NCBI GenBank assembly: GCA_039797965.1
Contig: JBDKGX010000004.1
Span: 11,314-75,313, forward strand
Reading direction: 5' to 3'
Length of the DNA: 64,000 nucleotides
From: Thiofilum sp039797965
GTDB lineage: Bacteria > Pseudomonadota > Gammaproteobacteria > Thiotrichales > Thiotrichaceae
The translations under genes and the position numbers were made by a program. The notes under the pieces were generated by a model. That model was not told the DNA's origin. It was given only the letters and a program-made list of their open reading frames with translations, and searched no databases. Position 1 is the first letter of the stretch. Each line of letters opens with the position of its first letter. This document shows positions 53,108-62,495 of the stretch, piece after piece.

Positions 53108-53704
53108 ATGGCTACTACAGCAGAGTATTTAAAAGAAATTCGCCAAGATATTCGTTTTAATGCGGAATTATGCGGGCATAACTTTCAATTTATCAGTACT
53201 TGGGGCATCTTTTCGCCGCGTGAAATTGACTCCGGTACTGATTTGCTCTTGAGACATCTGAAAGTGAATCCTACCGATCATTGTTTTGACCTAGGTTGTG
53301 GTTATGGGCCGATTGGTTTAGCCATGGCAAAAATGGCTCCACAGGGTCAAGTACTCATGGTGGATAAAGATTTTATGGCTGTCGAGTACAGTAATAAAAA
53401 CGCAGCACTCAATAAACTCCCCCATGCTAAAGCAATATTAAGCAATGGTTTTCAACATATTCCTACTGATACAAAATTTGACTTAATCGTCTCTAATGTA
53501 CCTGCTAAGGTTGGCAAGGAAATGATGACTATTATGCTTTATGATGCCTTAAAACATATGAAGGTGGGCGGACGCATTTATTTAGTTACTATTAATGGTT
53601 TACGCGAGTATATGAAACGTAACCTGCAAGAAGTATTCGGTAATTACGATAAACTTAAGCAAGGTAAAGATTATACGGTTTCATACGCAGAAAAGCGGAA
53701 ATAA
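53108..53704 (+). CDS. Small-domain class I methyltransferase (RsmC C-terminal-like)
   Basis: The 198-residue protein has the S-adenosylmethionine motif FDLGCGYGPIGLAMA and a later acidic VDKDFMAVEYS. The post-motif IV region, usually NPPY-like, reads IVSNVPAKVGKEM, so the target may differ from canonical RsmC. It begins immediately after purK and is followed four bases on by a small membrane protein gene. The substrate is unknown. Confidence 0.8.
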   Translation: MATTAEYLKEIRQDIRFNAELCGHNFQFISTWGIFSPREIDSGTDLLLRHLKVNPTDHCFDLGCGYGPIGLAMAKMAPQGQVLMVDKDFMAVEYSNKNAALNKLPHAKAILSNGFQHIPTDTKFDLIVSNVPAKVGKEMMTIMLYDALKHMKVGGRIYLVTINGLREYMKRNLQEVFGNYDKLKQGKDYTVSYAEKRK

Positions 53705-53707
53705 ATT

Positions 53708-54034
53708 ATGTTAGCTTGGTTAGTCATTATTAGTCTTATAGTGTTAGTGCCTGCTACTATTGCTTCTAGGTTACTGGCTAGCCAAGTTTATCGTTATATG
53801 GCTCAGTATCATCCAACCGTGTGGAAAGATTTAAATACGCCCTCTAATCCTACTCAACACTCACCTTTTTTCTCTCGACGTGGCTCTTTTTTATTAAAGC
53901 ACCAATATAAAAAACTCAATGACCCTATTTTGGAGCATAAAGCCTATTGGGCATTCATAGCCTTTCAGGTCATGCTTGGATCTTTAATTATTTTAACTTT
54001 ATCTGCTTTTAGCTACGAATTTTTAGTGAGTTAA
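53708..54034 (+). CDS. Small membrane protein, unknown function
   Basis: The 108-residue protein has one N-terminal and one C-terminal membrane helix (LAWLVIISLIVLVPATIASR and AFIAFQVMLGSLIILTLSAF) with a basic loop of about 60 residues between them. No family recognised. It starts three bases after the methyltransferase stop and is probably co-transcribed. Confidence 0.65.
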   Translation: MLAWLVIISLIVLVPATIASRLLASQVYRYMAQYHPTVWKDLNTPSNPTQHSPFFSRRGSFLLKHQYKKLNDPILEHKAYWAFIAFQVMLGSLIILTLSAFSYEFLVS

Positions 54035-54070
54035 ATGAATTTTTTATTACAAAGTACCGCTCAAGTACTT

Positions 54071-54110
54071 TCGTAACATCCTTGTCATACTGCGTTGATC
54101 TAATCGTAAT
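54071..54110 (+). promoter_or_regulatory. Possible PhoB box upstream of phoX
   Basis: Seven-base units TCGTAAC, TTGTCAT, CGTTGAT and TCGTAAT recur with an 11-bp period. TTGTCAT is close to the PhoB consensus CTGTCAT; the other units match only partly. The position about 50 bp upstream of phoX supports phosphate control, but the evidence is modest. Confidence 0.35.
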
Positions 54111-54145
54111 CCTATTTGCATGACTTACCATGTTAGGGATTTACT

Positions 54146-56086
54146 ATGAGCCACCACGACGATCACGATTATTCCAACCATTTACAAAAGGCTGATTCTG
54201 AATTTACGCAGCTTGTTGAGCAAGCACTGAGCCGTCGTCAATTCCTTCGCCGTGCTGGATTAGCAGGTCTGGGCGCGTTTTTCATGACCTCACCTCTTAC
54301 ACAAGCCATTGCAGATGCCGCAAGCACCACAGCGACTACAACTAAGCAAATTGCGCCTAGTACTTTATTAGGTTTTAAAGGTATCCCCGCCAGCACCGCT
54401 GATACAGTGGTCGTCCCTGAAGGCTATAAATATGAAGTACTTGTGTCATGGGGGGATCCAATTTTTGCCGATGCACCAGAGTTTGATCCTAACGGCAAAA
54501 CTCCCGCCAGCGCTCAAGAACGCCAAATGGGTGATAATAATGATGGTATGACGTTTTTCCCTATTGATGAAAATCGCGGGGTGATGGCCATTAATAATGA
54601 ATACATTAATCCCGAATTGATGTTTGCCCATCAAGGGAAAGCCATGACCGCCGATGATGTCAAAACCTCGCAAGCGGCACACGGCGTCACTATTTTTGAA
54701 GTCGTCAAAAAAGACGGTAAATGGGTATTAGATAAAACCGGTAAATTAAATCGTCGCATTACCGCCACCACACCTATGGAATTAACAGGTGCAGCAGCAG
54801 GTCATGAGCTAATGAAAACTAGTGCCGATGCCACAGGCATTAAAGTACTAGGTACTATGAATAACTGCGCCAATGGTTACACACCTTGGGGCACTTATTT
54901 AACTTGTGAAGAAAATTTTAATAACTATTTTGGTACAGCCGACGAAAAATTTGAATTAACTCCGCAAATGAAACGTTATGGCATTGAAGCTAAAGAAACG
55001 CGCTATCAATGGAGCCAATTTGAAGAGCGCTTTGATATTGCCAAAAATCCCAATGAGATGAATCGTTTTGGTTGGGTAGTCGAAATTGACCCCATGAACC
55101 CTGAATCTACACCTAAAAAACGTACTGCACTCGGTCATATTAAACACGAAAACGCCGCTTTAACGCTTAATAACGATGGTCATGTAGTAGTTTATATGGG
55201 TGATGATGAGCGTGGCGAGTACTTATATAAATTCGTTTCTGATGGGAAATATAATGCTGAGGATAAAAAAGCTAATCGTGATTTATTAGACTCCGGTACT
55301 TTATACGTTGCCAAATTTAAATCTGCGAATAATGAGTTAAAAGGTCAAGGCGAGTGGCTTGAGCTAACGCACGGCAAAAATGGGTTAACTAAAGAAAATG
55401 GCTTTGCGGATCAAGGCGAAGTCCTCATCAAAACCCGTCAAGCAGCGACTCAAGTGGGCGGTACCACCATGGATCGTCCTGAGTGGGTAGCGATTCACCC
55501 CAATAATAGAACGGTCTTCTGTACCCTCACCAATAATAAAAATCGTGGCAAAAAAGATAATCAGCCTGTTGATGGGGTGAATCCTCGTGCTGAAAATCCT
55601 TATGGTCACATTGTACGTTGGGCACCCACTAATGCTGACCATACTGCCCCTACTTTTGATTGGGACTTATTTGTTTTAGCCGGTAATCCAACCCTTCATA
55701 AAGATAGTTTAATGGCAGGTAGTGCTAATATTACGCCTGAAAATATGTTTAATAGTCCTGACGGTTTAGGTTTTGATAAAGACGGACGTTTGTGGATTTT
55801 AACGGACGGCAACTATTCTAATGAAAAAGAATTTGCGGGCATGGGTAATAATCAAATGCTGTGTGCCGACCCTGCGACAGGTGAAATTCGGCGCTTTTTA
55901 ACAGGGCCTATTGCGTGCGAAATTACCGGACTAACCTTCACTCCTGATTACAAAACTATGTTTGTTGGAATTCAACATCCTGGCGAGGATTTAGAACCCT
56001 CTCACTTCCCCGCAGGTGGCGACAGCAAACCACGTTCTACGGTGATTGCAATCACTCGTACTGACAGCGACGTGATTGGCGTATAG
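54146..56086 (+). CDS. phoX: PhoX-family alkaline phosphatase, Tat-exported
   Basis: The 646-residue protein has a twin-arginine signal (SRRQFLRRAGLAGLGAFF near residue 29) and the PhoX/DUF839 beta-propeller features GTMNNCANGYTPWGTYLTCE, YMGDDERGEYLYKF, PEWVAIHPNNRTVFCTLTNN and SPDGLGFDKDGRLWILTDG. PhoX enzymes use calcium and iron to release phosphate from organic esters in the periplasm. It stands alone with a possible Pho box upstream and a strong terminator after. Confidence 0.93.
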   Translation: MSHHDDHDYSNHLQKADSEFTQLVEQALSRRQFLRRAGLAGLGAFFMTSPLTQAIADAASTTATTTKQIAPSTLLGFKGIPASTADTVVVPEGYKYEVLVSWGDPIFADAPEFDPNGKTPASAQERQMGDNNDGMTFFPIDENRGVMAINNEYINPELMFAHQGKAMTADDVKTSQAAHGVTIFEVVKKDGKWVLDKTGKLNRRITATTPMELTGAAAGHELMKTSADATGIKVLGTMNNCANGYTPWGTYLTCEENFNNYFGTADEKFELTPQMKRYGIEAKETRYQWSQFEERFDIAKNPNEMNRFGWVVEIDPMNPESTPKKRTALGHIKHENAALTLNNDGHVVVYMGDDERGEYLYKFVSDGKYNAEDKKANRDLLDSGTLYVAKFKSANNELKGQGEWLELTHGKNGLTKENGFADQGEVLIKTRQAATQVGGTTMDRPEWVAIHPNNRTVFCTLTNNKNRGKKDNQPVDGVNPRAENPYGHIVRWAPTNADHTAPTFDWDLFVLAGNPTLHKDSLMAGSANITPENMFNSPDGLGFDKDGRLWILTDGNYSNEKEFAGMGNNQMLCADPATGEIRRFLTGPIACEITGLTFTPDYKTMFVGIQHPGEDLEPSHFPAGGDSKPRSTVIAITRTDSDVIGV

Positions 56087-56139
56087 GTTTTTATAGCTCA
56101 CTCTTGTCACTCTTAAGCACGGAAGAGATGGCAACCCTA

Positions 56140-56167
56140 ACCCACTGTTTTAAATAAAACAGTGGGT
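56140..56167. terminator. Terminator between phoX and the PfkB kinase gene
   Basis: Perfect 13-bp arms ACCCACTGTTTTA and TAAAACAGTGGGT enclose two bases between converging genes, with CTTTAT following on the plus strand. Confidence 0.8.
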
Positions 56168-56179
56168 CTTTATGCTGTA

Positions 56180-57175
56180 TTAACGTACTACCTGCTTTAA
56201 AATCTCTTTATGATCTTCAGTAGTCAAACGTGCCCCGTAAATCGATACCATTTTACTAGCGGATAAACTGGCTAAACGTCCTGATTGGGCATCATCTAGT
56301 CCGTGAGTAATCCCATACATAAATGCCCCTGCGAAAATATCACCTGCGCCATTAGTATCAATCGCTTTAGCAGGTACAGCGGCAATCTCTAAATGATGAT
56401 TACCATTTACCACTAATGCCCCTTTTGCTCCACGAGTAACGACAATCTTTTTCACTAAAGGATGCAGACTTTGCACAGCAGTGATCAGGTTATCTGTTTT
56501 GGTATAGCTCATAGCCTCTTCTTCATTACAGAATAATAAGTCTAAACCATCGCCCATCATTTCCTGTAAACCGGACTGAAAGTACTTTGCCATCGCAGGA
56601 TCAGAGAAGGTCATAGCTAATTTAATATTATTTTGGCGAGCGACTTCACGGGCTTTCATCACGGCATTTCGTGATACGTCCGACGTCACTAAATAGCCTT
56701 CGATATATAAGTACTCAGCCGCTTTTAATTCATCTAAAAATAGATCGCGCTCAGATAAATCAGAGGTAATCCCCAAAAAGGTATTCATCGTCCGCTCGGC
56801 ATCTTCGGTCACCATTACCAAGCATTTACCTGTTACCCCTTGGGCATTTAATTCATTCACGCGCGTTTTAACGCCTGCTTTAGCTAAATCAGAGGCATAA
56901 AACTCACCCGCCTCATCCTGAGCAACTTTACAACCATAAAAAGTCTTACCCCCAAATTGGCTAATTGCCACAATACTATTAGCCCCAGAGCCGCCGCCCG
57001 TGCGTTTTTTTAAACCAAAAGTACTCGTTAACTGAGCCAATAATTCATGTTGGCGTGGCTCATCAATTAACGTCATTAAGCCTTTTTCAATATTATTTGC
57101 GGCTAAAAACTCATCGGACACTTCAAATTCTTGATCGACTAAAGCATTGCCTAAACCGTAAACTGCGTATTTCAT
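56180..57175 (-). CDS. PfkB-family kinase, adenosine-kinase-like
   Basis: The 331-residue protein has the start YAVYGLGNALVDQEFEV, a TGGGSGANSIVAISQFGGKT loop and the C-terminal catalytic DTNGAGDIFAGAFMYG with the anion hole and catalytic Asp. It resembles the bacterial adenosine-kinase-like PfkB enzymes. GTGGA eight bases before ATG 57175 favours this start over the GTG at 57187. The substrate is inferred, not shown. Confidence 0.85.
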   Translation of the reverse strand: MKYAVYGLGNALVDQEFEVSDEFLAANNIEKGLMTLIDEPRQHELLAQLTSTFGLKKRTGGGSGANSIVAISQFGGKTFYGCKVAQDEAGEFYASDLAKAGVKTRVNELNAQGVTGKCLVMVTEDAERTMNTFLGITSDLSERDLFLDELKAAEYLYIEGYLVTSDVSRNAVMKAREVARQNNIKLAMTFSDPAMAKYFQSGLQEMMGDGLDLLFCNEEEAMSYTKTDNLITAVQSLHPLVKKIVVTRGAKGALVVNGNHHLEIAAVPAKAIDTNGAGDIFAGAFMYGITHGLDDAQSGRLASLSASKMVSIYGARLTTEDHKEILKQVVR

Positions 57176-57298
57176 ACAATATTCCACTATTTCTCTTTAA
57201 GTGAGGCTCTTGTACCTCAAGTACTCGGTGTTTTCCAGTTTTTCGCCGCTAATCTCTGCTAGACTACCCAACCAATAAGAATTGAATAAGGATTGGGG

Positions 57299-58060
57299 AT
57301 GTTATCGGTTGTTTATATCACTTTAAATGCAGAGCGCTATTTGCAACAGAGCTTGGCACAAAGTCGTAAACTAACCGACGATATTGTAATTGTGGATTCT
57401 GGCAGCACTGATCAAACATTAGCGATTGCTAAGGATTATTCAGTACGAGTACTTCATCAAGGCTGGCTAGGCTTTGCGGCACAAAAGCAATTGGCGATTA
57501 ATAGCGCCCAGCATGATTGGGTGTTATTTTTGGATGCAGATGAAGTACTCAGTGATGAAGCGGTTAAAGAAACTCTCGACTTATCCACGCAATTATCCAC
57601 AGGCTGTGAATATAGTGCGTTTAGCTTGCCGCGTCGTAATTGGTTTCAAGGCAAATGGATACAACACGGCAGTTGGTGGCCAGATCGTGTCGTTCGCCTA
57701 GTGAATCGTTCCCTCGGTCAAATGAAGCCCGTCCCTGTTCATGAATGCTGGCAAACCACTGGGCGCATTTTTGAGCTCCAATCCCCGATTGAGCATTATT
57801 CTTATGCTAATTTTAGCGAGCTTATCCACAAAGCTGATCGTTATTCCACTCTGGCGGCTGAACAACTTTTCAAGGTAGGTAAACAAACTAGCACGTGGAG
57901 CCCCTTGTGGCACTCAATAGCCTCCTTCATACGATTATTTGTATTTAAGCAAGGCTTTCGTGATGGTATTGAAGGTGCTGCGATTGCCTATACCACAGCC
58001 CTCGCCTCTTTTATGAAATATGCCAAACTACAAGAACTATGGCGCAACCAAAAATCCTAA
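57299..58060 (+). CDS. waaE: Family 2 glycosyltransferase, WaaE-type (LPS core)
   Basis: The 253-residue GT-A protein has VVYITLNAERYLQQSL, VIVDSGSTDQTLAIAK, the metal-binding FLDADEVLS and later PRRNWFQGKWIQHGSWWPD, characteristic of WaaE/KdtX beta-1,4-glucosyltransferases that modify heptose I of the LPS inner core. AAGGA precedes ATG 57299. It overlaps waaC by 22 bases, consistent with a core-synthesis operon. Confidence 0.87.
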   Translation: MLSVVYITLNAERYLQQSLAQSRKLTDDIVIVDSGSTDQTLAIAKDYSVRVLHQGWLGFAAQKQLAINSAQHDWVLFLDADEVLSDEAVKETLDLSTQLSTGCEYSAFSLPRRNWFQGKWIQHGSWWPDRVVRLVNRSLGQMKPVPVHECWQTTGRIFELQSPIEHYSYANFSELIHKADRYSTLAAEQLFKVGKQTSTWSPLWHSIASFIRLFVFKQGFRDGIEGAAIAYTTALASFMKYAKLQELWRNQKS

Positions 58061-59007
58061 TTGTCAAAACCTCCTCGTTGGGCGATGTGGTACACATGCT
58101 TCCTGCGGTGACGGATATACACGCTCGCTTTCCTAATGGGCAAATCGACTGGGTCGTTGAGGAAAATTTTGTTGATATTCCGCGTTGGCATAATGCAGTC
58201 AATCAAGTCTTTCCAGTCGCTATTCGACGTTGGCGCAAAAGCTTATTAAGCAAAAGTACTCGCCAAGCAATTAAAGACTTTAAAACACACTTAGCCAGTA
58301 CTTCATACGATGTCATTATCGACGCACAAGGTTTAATAAAAAGTGCGTTGATTAGCCGTTGGGCACAGGGTAAGCGAGTGGGGTTTGATTTTGCTTATGC
58401 ACGTGAACCCTTCGCAAGCTTTGCTTATCAGCAACGTTTAGCAGTGGGTAAAAATGAGCATGCGATTAAACGTAATCGACTTTTAGCGGCGGGTAGTTTG
58501 GAGTATGCCATTACTGATATGCCATTAGATTACGGTATTCAGATCGCCCCCATAAATCCCTATCAAGAGCGCTTTATTATGGCGCTACACGGTACTAGTC
58601 GCCCTGATAAAGAATGGTCACTCGGTAATTGGCGTTACTTCTTAAGTACTTTGCAAAGTACGGCTTTAAAAGTCTATATGCCGTGGGGTAATCAACGTGA
58701 ACTAGACCGCGCGACGCTGTTGGCGGCTGAATTTCCCATCGTTCGAGTACTTCCCAAAAGTACGTTGACTGAGTTAGCCCAATTCATTGCAGGCTCTTGT
58801 GGGGTGATTGGTATGGATACGGGACTGATGCATATTGCGGCTGCTTTAGGCAAAAGCGGAGTGGCAATCTACCCTGTGACCTCAGCTGAACTCACAGGGG
58901 CGTGGCGCTCCACACATATCAAAGGCAACTTAAGTACTTTAACTGGTGAAAGTACTCATAACGCTAGGTTAGTCACCGACACCTTACTCACTAATCTAGG
59001 TCAGTAA
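58039..59007 (+). CDS. waaC: Lipopolysaccharide heptosyltransferase I
   Basis: The 322-residue family 9 glycosyltransferase has ILIVKTSSLGDVVHMLPAVTD, IDWVVEENFVDI, VIIDAQGLIKSAL and GMDTGLMHIAAALGKSGVAI. It adds the first heptose to Kdo in the LPS inner core. It overlaps waaE upstream. The gene contains a perfect 16-bp palindrome made of two GTAC words (58646-58661). Confidence 0.93.
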   Translation: MAQPKILIVKTSSLGDVVHMLPAVTDIHARFPNGQIDWVVEENFVDIPRWHNAVNQVFPVAIRRWRKSLLSKSTRQAIKDFKTHLASTSYDVIIDAQGLIKSALISRWAQGKRVGFDFAYAREPFASFAYQQRLAVGKNEHAIKRNRLLAAGSLEYAITDMPLDYGIQIAPINPYQERFIMALHGTSRPDKEWSLGNWRYFLSTLQSTALKVYMPWGNQRELDRATLLAAEFPIVRVLPKSTLTELAQFIAGSCGVIGMDTGLMHIAAALGKSGVAIYPVTSAELTGAWRSTHIKGNLSTLTGESTHNARLVTDTLLTNLGQ

Positions 59008-59022
59008 CCTAGAGGGTAAGCG

Positions 59023-60798
59023 TTATTCACCTTTAGATTTGCGTTGAATAGACTCAAACGGAATTACAGGGTCTTGACGAATGTTTTGTCTACGACGCTC
59101 TTGCTCGGGCTGGGGAAGTAGCTCTTTTTGCTTTTTATTACGTCTTGAGCGCCACCACAATAACCCAATAAACCCTAATGCGCCTACTCCAATAACATAA
59201 GAAATCCAAGAAGGAGGAGGCAATGTACCATTATTACCAAAAAGGGGTTTGGAGGTTTCGACTTTCGCCGGCAAGTTTAAATCATTGGCTACGGTGGCAC
59301 TTTTTAGATCATTAGTTAAGGGTTGAGCGATGGTATTACGCACATCATTAGTAGGTTGCATACTACCATTGCTAGGTTTGACAGTAGAATCGGCAGCAGA
59401 ATTAGCGCCTTTTTCCTCAGCCCATACTCCTTGAGTAGGTTGAGCTACAGAGGCAGCATTAGCATTATTAGTAGTCGGTAAGCTAGCAGGTAATGTCTTA
59501 GTATCTGTTACTAAGTTAGCTGACTGATTATCCGCATTATCTGGCTTTGAATCCTTAAGAGTACTTGCCTCAGTGGTTGGTTTATTACTGTCTGGTACTG
59601 ATGTACTGACCGCACTAGTAGGTATGGGACTACTAGTCGTCGATGGATTGGCTGTAGGCGCTATTGAGGAATTAGATGCAGTACTCGTTGCAACAGCGGG
59701 GGGATTAGCACTCGTAGCGGTTGTGTTATTACCACTAGAAGTTGCCGCATTATCTGTACTGGTTTTACTGATTTCTGTGCCCGCATTGCCCGTACTGGGA
59801 GCGATTACTAATGGTGTATTGCCATCAATGTTTTCCGCAGCATTATTGCTAGTGGGTGAAGTACTCGGTGGGTTTTGAACTTCTGCTAACTCTAACGTGG
59901 GTGCGCTAGCAGTAGGGGTGGAATTAGCGGAGGCAGTATTGGAATTAGCTTCTACGCCTGTTTTTAGTTGGGTGACTAATTGCTGATTTTCAGTATGTTG
60001 GCGCTTAATAGTTTCACTAGCATTTTTTAATGAGGCTTTTAAGTTATTAATATGGCTGTTTTTTTCTGCCAAGACTGATTCTAGATCAGCTACCTGAGCC
60101 GTCAATTTTTGTACTTGCTTGGCGATGTCGATTTCTTGTTGAGTAGGTTGAGTACTTATTGGCGCAGGATTGGCTGGATTGGTTGCTTGAGCAACCTTAT
60201 TACTAGGCTCTTCAGTTACAGTATTATTATTCTGTTGAGCTTTATTTTTAGCTAACTGTCGACGTAATTCTCTGGTTTGATTTTTTGCATTAGCTAATTC
60301 TTGGCTCAGCACCGTGACTTGTTGTTTGAGCTGTCTAATTTCGCTTTCTTGCTGTTTTCTTGAAGTACTCGCTACTACAACAGGCTTTTCAATCACACGC
60401 ACAGGACGTTGAACCAGTACTTTATTGACCGTGCGAGGGCTAACTACTATAGGTGTAGTTTTACTCAGCGCATTGCTATAGGTTTGCCAGATTTGGTTAT
60501 GAGATTGGGTGGTACGTAGCGCCTGCGTATAAGAGTTGGCTCGAATTTCTGCTAGGGTGGGAATACGTAATACCACATTGTTTTTTAAAGCATTGATATT
60601 ATTGCTTTCAAACGCCTCAGGATTTTTACGATACAGGGCTAAGGCGGTTTGCTGGACGCTTAAATCGCTAGTAGGCTTTAGGCGAGTAGCAATGCTCCAC
60701 AACGTTTCTTGATCACGGGTAGGGCCGTAAGTCGTAGCAGCACTGGCGGGGAATACAAGGCTAACGAATAAAGCTACAGTAGTAAGTGAATGATTCAT
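59023..60798 (-). CDS. fimV: FimV-like pilus/polar hub protein, short form
   Basis: The 591-residue protein has a signal peptide (VSLVFPASA), the FimV N-terminal LysM-like domain (YGPTRDQETLWSIATRLKP, SVQQTALALYRKNPEAF, NINALKNNVVLRIP), a coiled coil (about 150-300), a long Ser/Thr/Asn/Pro-rich low-complexity stretch, one membrane helix (ISYVIGVGALGFIGLLWWR) and a short basic cytoplasmic tail. Longer FimV proteins carry a TPR domain in the cytoplasm; it is absent here. FimV supports type IV pili and twitching. Confidence 0.85.
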   Translation of the reverse strand: MNHSLTTVALFVSLVFPASAATTYGPTRDQETLWSIATRLKPTSDLSVQQTALALYRKNPEAFESNNINALKNNVVLRIPTLAEIRANSYTQALRTTQSHNQIWQTYSNALSKTTPIVVSPRTVNKVLVQRPVRVIEKPVVVASTSRKQQESEIRQLKQQVTVLSQELANAKNQTRELRRQLAKNKAQQNNNTVTEEPSNKVAQATNPANPAPISTQPTQQEIDIAKQVQKLTAQVADLESVLAEKNSHINNLKASLKNASETIKRQHTENQQLVTQLKTGVEANSNTASANSTPTASAPTLELAEVQNPPSTSPTSNNAAENIDGNTPLVIAPSTGNAGTEISKTSTDNAATSSGNNTTATSANPPAVATSTASNSSIAPTANPSTTSSPIPTSAVSTSVPDSNKPTTEASTLKDSKPDNADNQSANLVTDTKTLPASLPTTNNANAASVAQPTQGVWAEEKGANSAADSTVKPSNGSMQPTNDVRNTIAQPLTNDLKSATVANDLNLPAKVETSKPLFGNNGTLPPPSWISYVIGVGALGFIGLLWWRSRRNKKQKELLPQPEQERRRQNIRQDPVIPFESIQRKSKGE

Positions 60799-60939
60799 AC
60801 GGCTATCCGCAACGTAACAAAGATTGATCAAAGGTGACTAATCTACCTTATATAGCGCACAAAGCCTACGCCTTCCTAAGCTTTAAACTAATCTAGGATT
60901 AACCGTTTAAATATGCCGATTAAATGTCTGATAAAAAAA

Positions 60940-60956
60940 GGGCACATTCAGTGCCC
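60940..60956 (-). terminator. Intrinsic terminator after the 475-residue membrane protein gene
   Basis: On the minus strand GGGCAC-TGAAT-GTGCCC is followed by seven T. It lies 30 bp past the stop of the gene at 60987. Confidence 0.9.
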
Positions 60957-60986
60957 CTAAGCCTTAACAACAAAAGGTAAAACCGC

Positions 60987-62414
60987 TTAGTGTGCGACCG
61001 TTGTTAAATCAGGCGTCAGTTTTTGTTGGTATTTGGGTGCTAACACATATTTAGCTTTGCCTGTTCCACCTTCCTCGTTGAGAATAATAACCCCGTCTTT
61101 TTCTAGGCGCAGTAACATCTGCTCTGCCATTGCCTGACGTTGGGGCTTACCCAAGGCTGAAGGTTTCAGCCCCAACAAGCTAGCTTGATGACGCACCACC
61201 TCTGTCACTAAATCCGTCACGGGACGCACAGTAGGACGCAATTCACCATGCTCCACCCGATCACGCACCTCGGCATAGAGAATCTTGAAAAAACGCTCTT
61301 GAGTGATATCTGTCACCTTAGCACTGCTTTCTGATGCTGTATTATTAGCGATATCTTTGGCAGCTTGAGTATGTGAAGTACTAGAACGTTTAGTGTCTAT
61401 ATCGTCTAAATGCTGTTTACGCTCAGGTGTCACATAATCTAAGTACTCGTCTCGTAAATCATTACCAAAGTCACGGGGAATGCCTTGCTCATTACGTTGT
61501 TGAGTTTGCGCCGCTGTCTCAATAAGTTCACCGGTAGAATCACGCCCTAATAACCACAAAGCCCGCTTATGATTAGCCACGAAATTACCTACAAAATGAA
61601 AGGCATACTCAAATGTCCCAATAATAATAAAGGAGAAAATAAACGATGCCCAAATCGCTGTAACGCCTAACCCCTCTTTGATTAAACGAATAATGGCGTA
61701 ATGTTTATCCTCGTCATACTCCAAGGCTTTAGCCTGTTGCACCGCATTAGTCAGTAAAGAGGCTCGACTGTTATCGGCTAATTGCACTTGTGACTGTAAC
61801 GACAGGGTTTGACGTTCATATTCAGCAATATAGCGATCAATCGTATTATGTGAGTACTTAGTTGCATTATTATTTGCAGTTTTTTGGGCTTTTAGAGCTT
61901 GCCAATAACGTAGTTGTGATTGTGCCTCCGCATAGGCTTTATGTTCGGGTGTAATAGAGTTGAGTTGTGTACTGACCTGACTAATGCTTTGAACAGTGGC
62001 TTTAAATACCTCTGAGTTTTCCGAGCGATGGCGCACCGTAATGTCCTCGCGCTCCATCGATTGGGATATTTCTGAAAACAGTCCAAAAAACACCACAATA
62101 AAAGTAGCTGCAATAGCCGCAGCGCCTTTATAGCCACTGGAATATAAAAAAGCTTGGGCGGCAGTAATCACCGCAGTAATACCCAACCCCAAAGCAGCAT
62201 TCAGCCATTGCTCTAATGTCCAAGTGTCGGGTTGCATATTGCCCCCAACAAAGTACTTAACCACGAAAAAAGCTGATGCTAAAAAGGCTGCGACCGCTGC
62301 GATTAATAACCACCCTTGGGCTTTTTTTAAATCCTCTACAATATCGCGTAGGGATTTAGTATTAATTATCTCCGTAGGTCGATCTAATTTGGTATTTGTA
62401 TGCCAATGCGTCAT
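60987..62414 (-). CDS. Membrane protein with coiled coil and winged-helix-like C-terminus, unknown function
   Basis: The 475-residue protein has three N-terminal membrane helices (first: GWLLIAAVAAFLASAFFVV), a helical, probably coiled-coil region of about 130 residues, a fourth membrane helix (AIWASFIFSFIIIGTFEYAF) and a hydrophilic tail. The last 110 residues (RFFKILYAEVRDRVEHGELR to LRLEKDGVIILNEEGGTGKA) resemble a winged helix. Such a layout would let a membrane sensor contact DNA or a partner. It is last in a lexA-led group. I do not recognise the family. Confidence 0.6.
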   Translation of the reverse strand: MTHWHTNTKLDRPTEIINTKSLRDIVEDLKKAQGWLLIAAVAAFLASAFFVVKYFVGGNMQPDTWTLEQWLNAALGLGITAVITAAQAFLYSSGYKGAAAIAATFIVVFFGLFSEISQSMEREDITVRHRSENSEVFKATVQSISQVSTQLNSITPEHKAYAEAQSQLRYWQALKAQKTANNNATKYSHNTIDRYIAEYERQTLSLQSQVQLADNSRASLLTNAVQQAKALEYDEDKHYAIIRLIKEGLGVTAIWASFIFSFIIIGTFEYAFHFVGNFVANHKRALWLLGRDSTGELIETAAQTQQRNEQGIPRDFGNDLRDEYLDYVTPERKQHLDDIDTKRSSTSHTQAAKDIANNTASESSAKVTDITQERFFKILYAEVRDRVEHGELRPTVRPVTDLVTEVVRHQASLLGLKPSALGKPQRQAMAEQMLLRLEKDGVIILNEEGGTGKAKYVLAPKYQQKLTPDLTTVAH

Positions 62415-62456
62415 AATTTTCCCTCCTGTAGCTCTTTCTCAATTAAACAGGAACTG

Positions 62457-62488
62457 AGTACGAAGTAAGTTGCCGCTTGCTTCGTACT
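62457..62488. other. Inverted repeat between the two membrane protein genes
   Basis: AGTACGAAGTAAG pairs with CTTGCTTCGTACT (13 bp, one wobble) around a six-base loop. T run on the plus strand only; possibly a processing or attenuation structure within the group. Confidence 0.5.
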
Positions 62489-62495
62489 TTTCTCA

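Noticed and set aside
58646..58661. A regulatory operator formed by the 16-bp palindrome in waaC
   Set aside because: It lies within coding sequence and is most simply explained by two neighbouring GTAC repeats.
59573..59878. A hydrophobic open frame antisense to fimV
   Set aside because: It results from reading the Ser/Thr/Asn-rich low-complexity region backwards.
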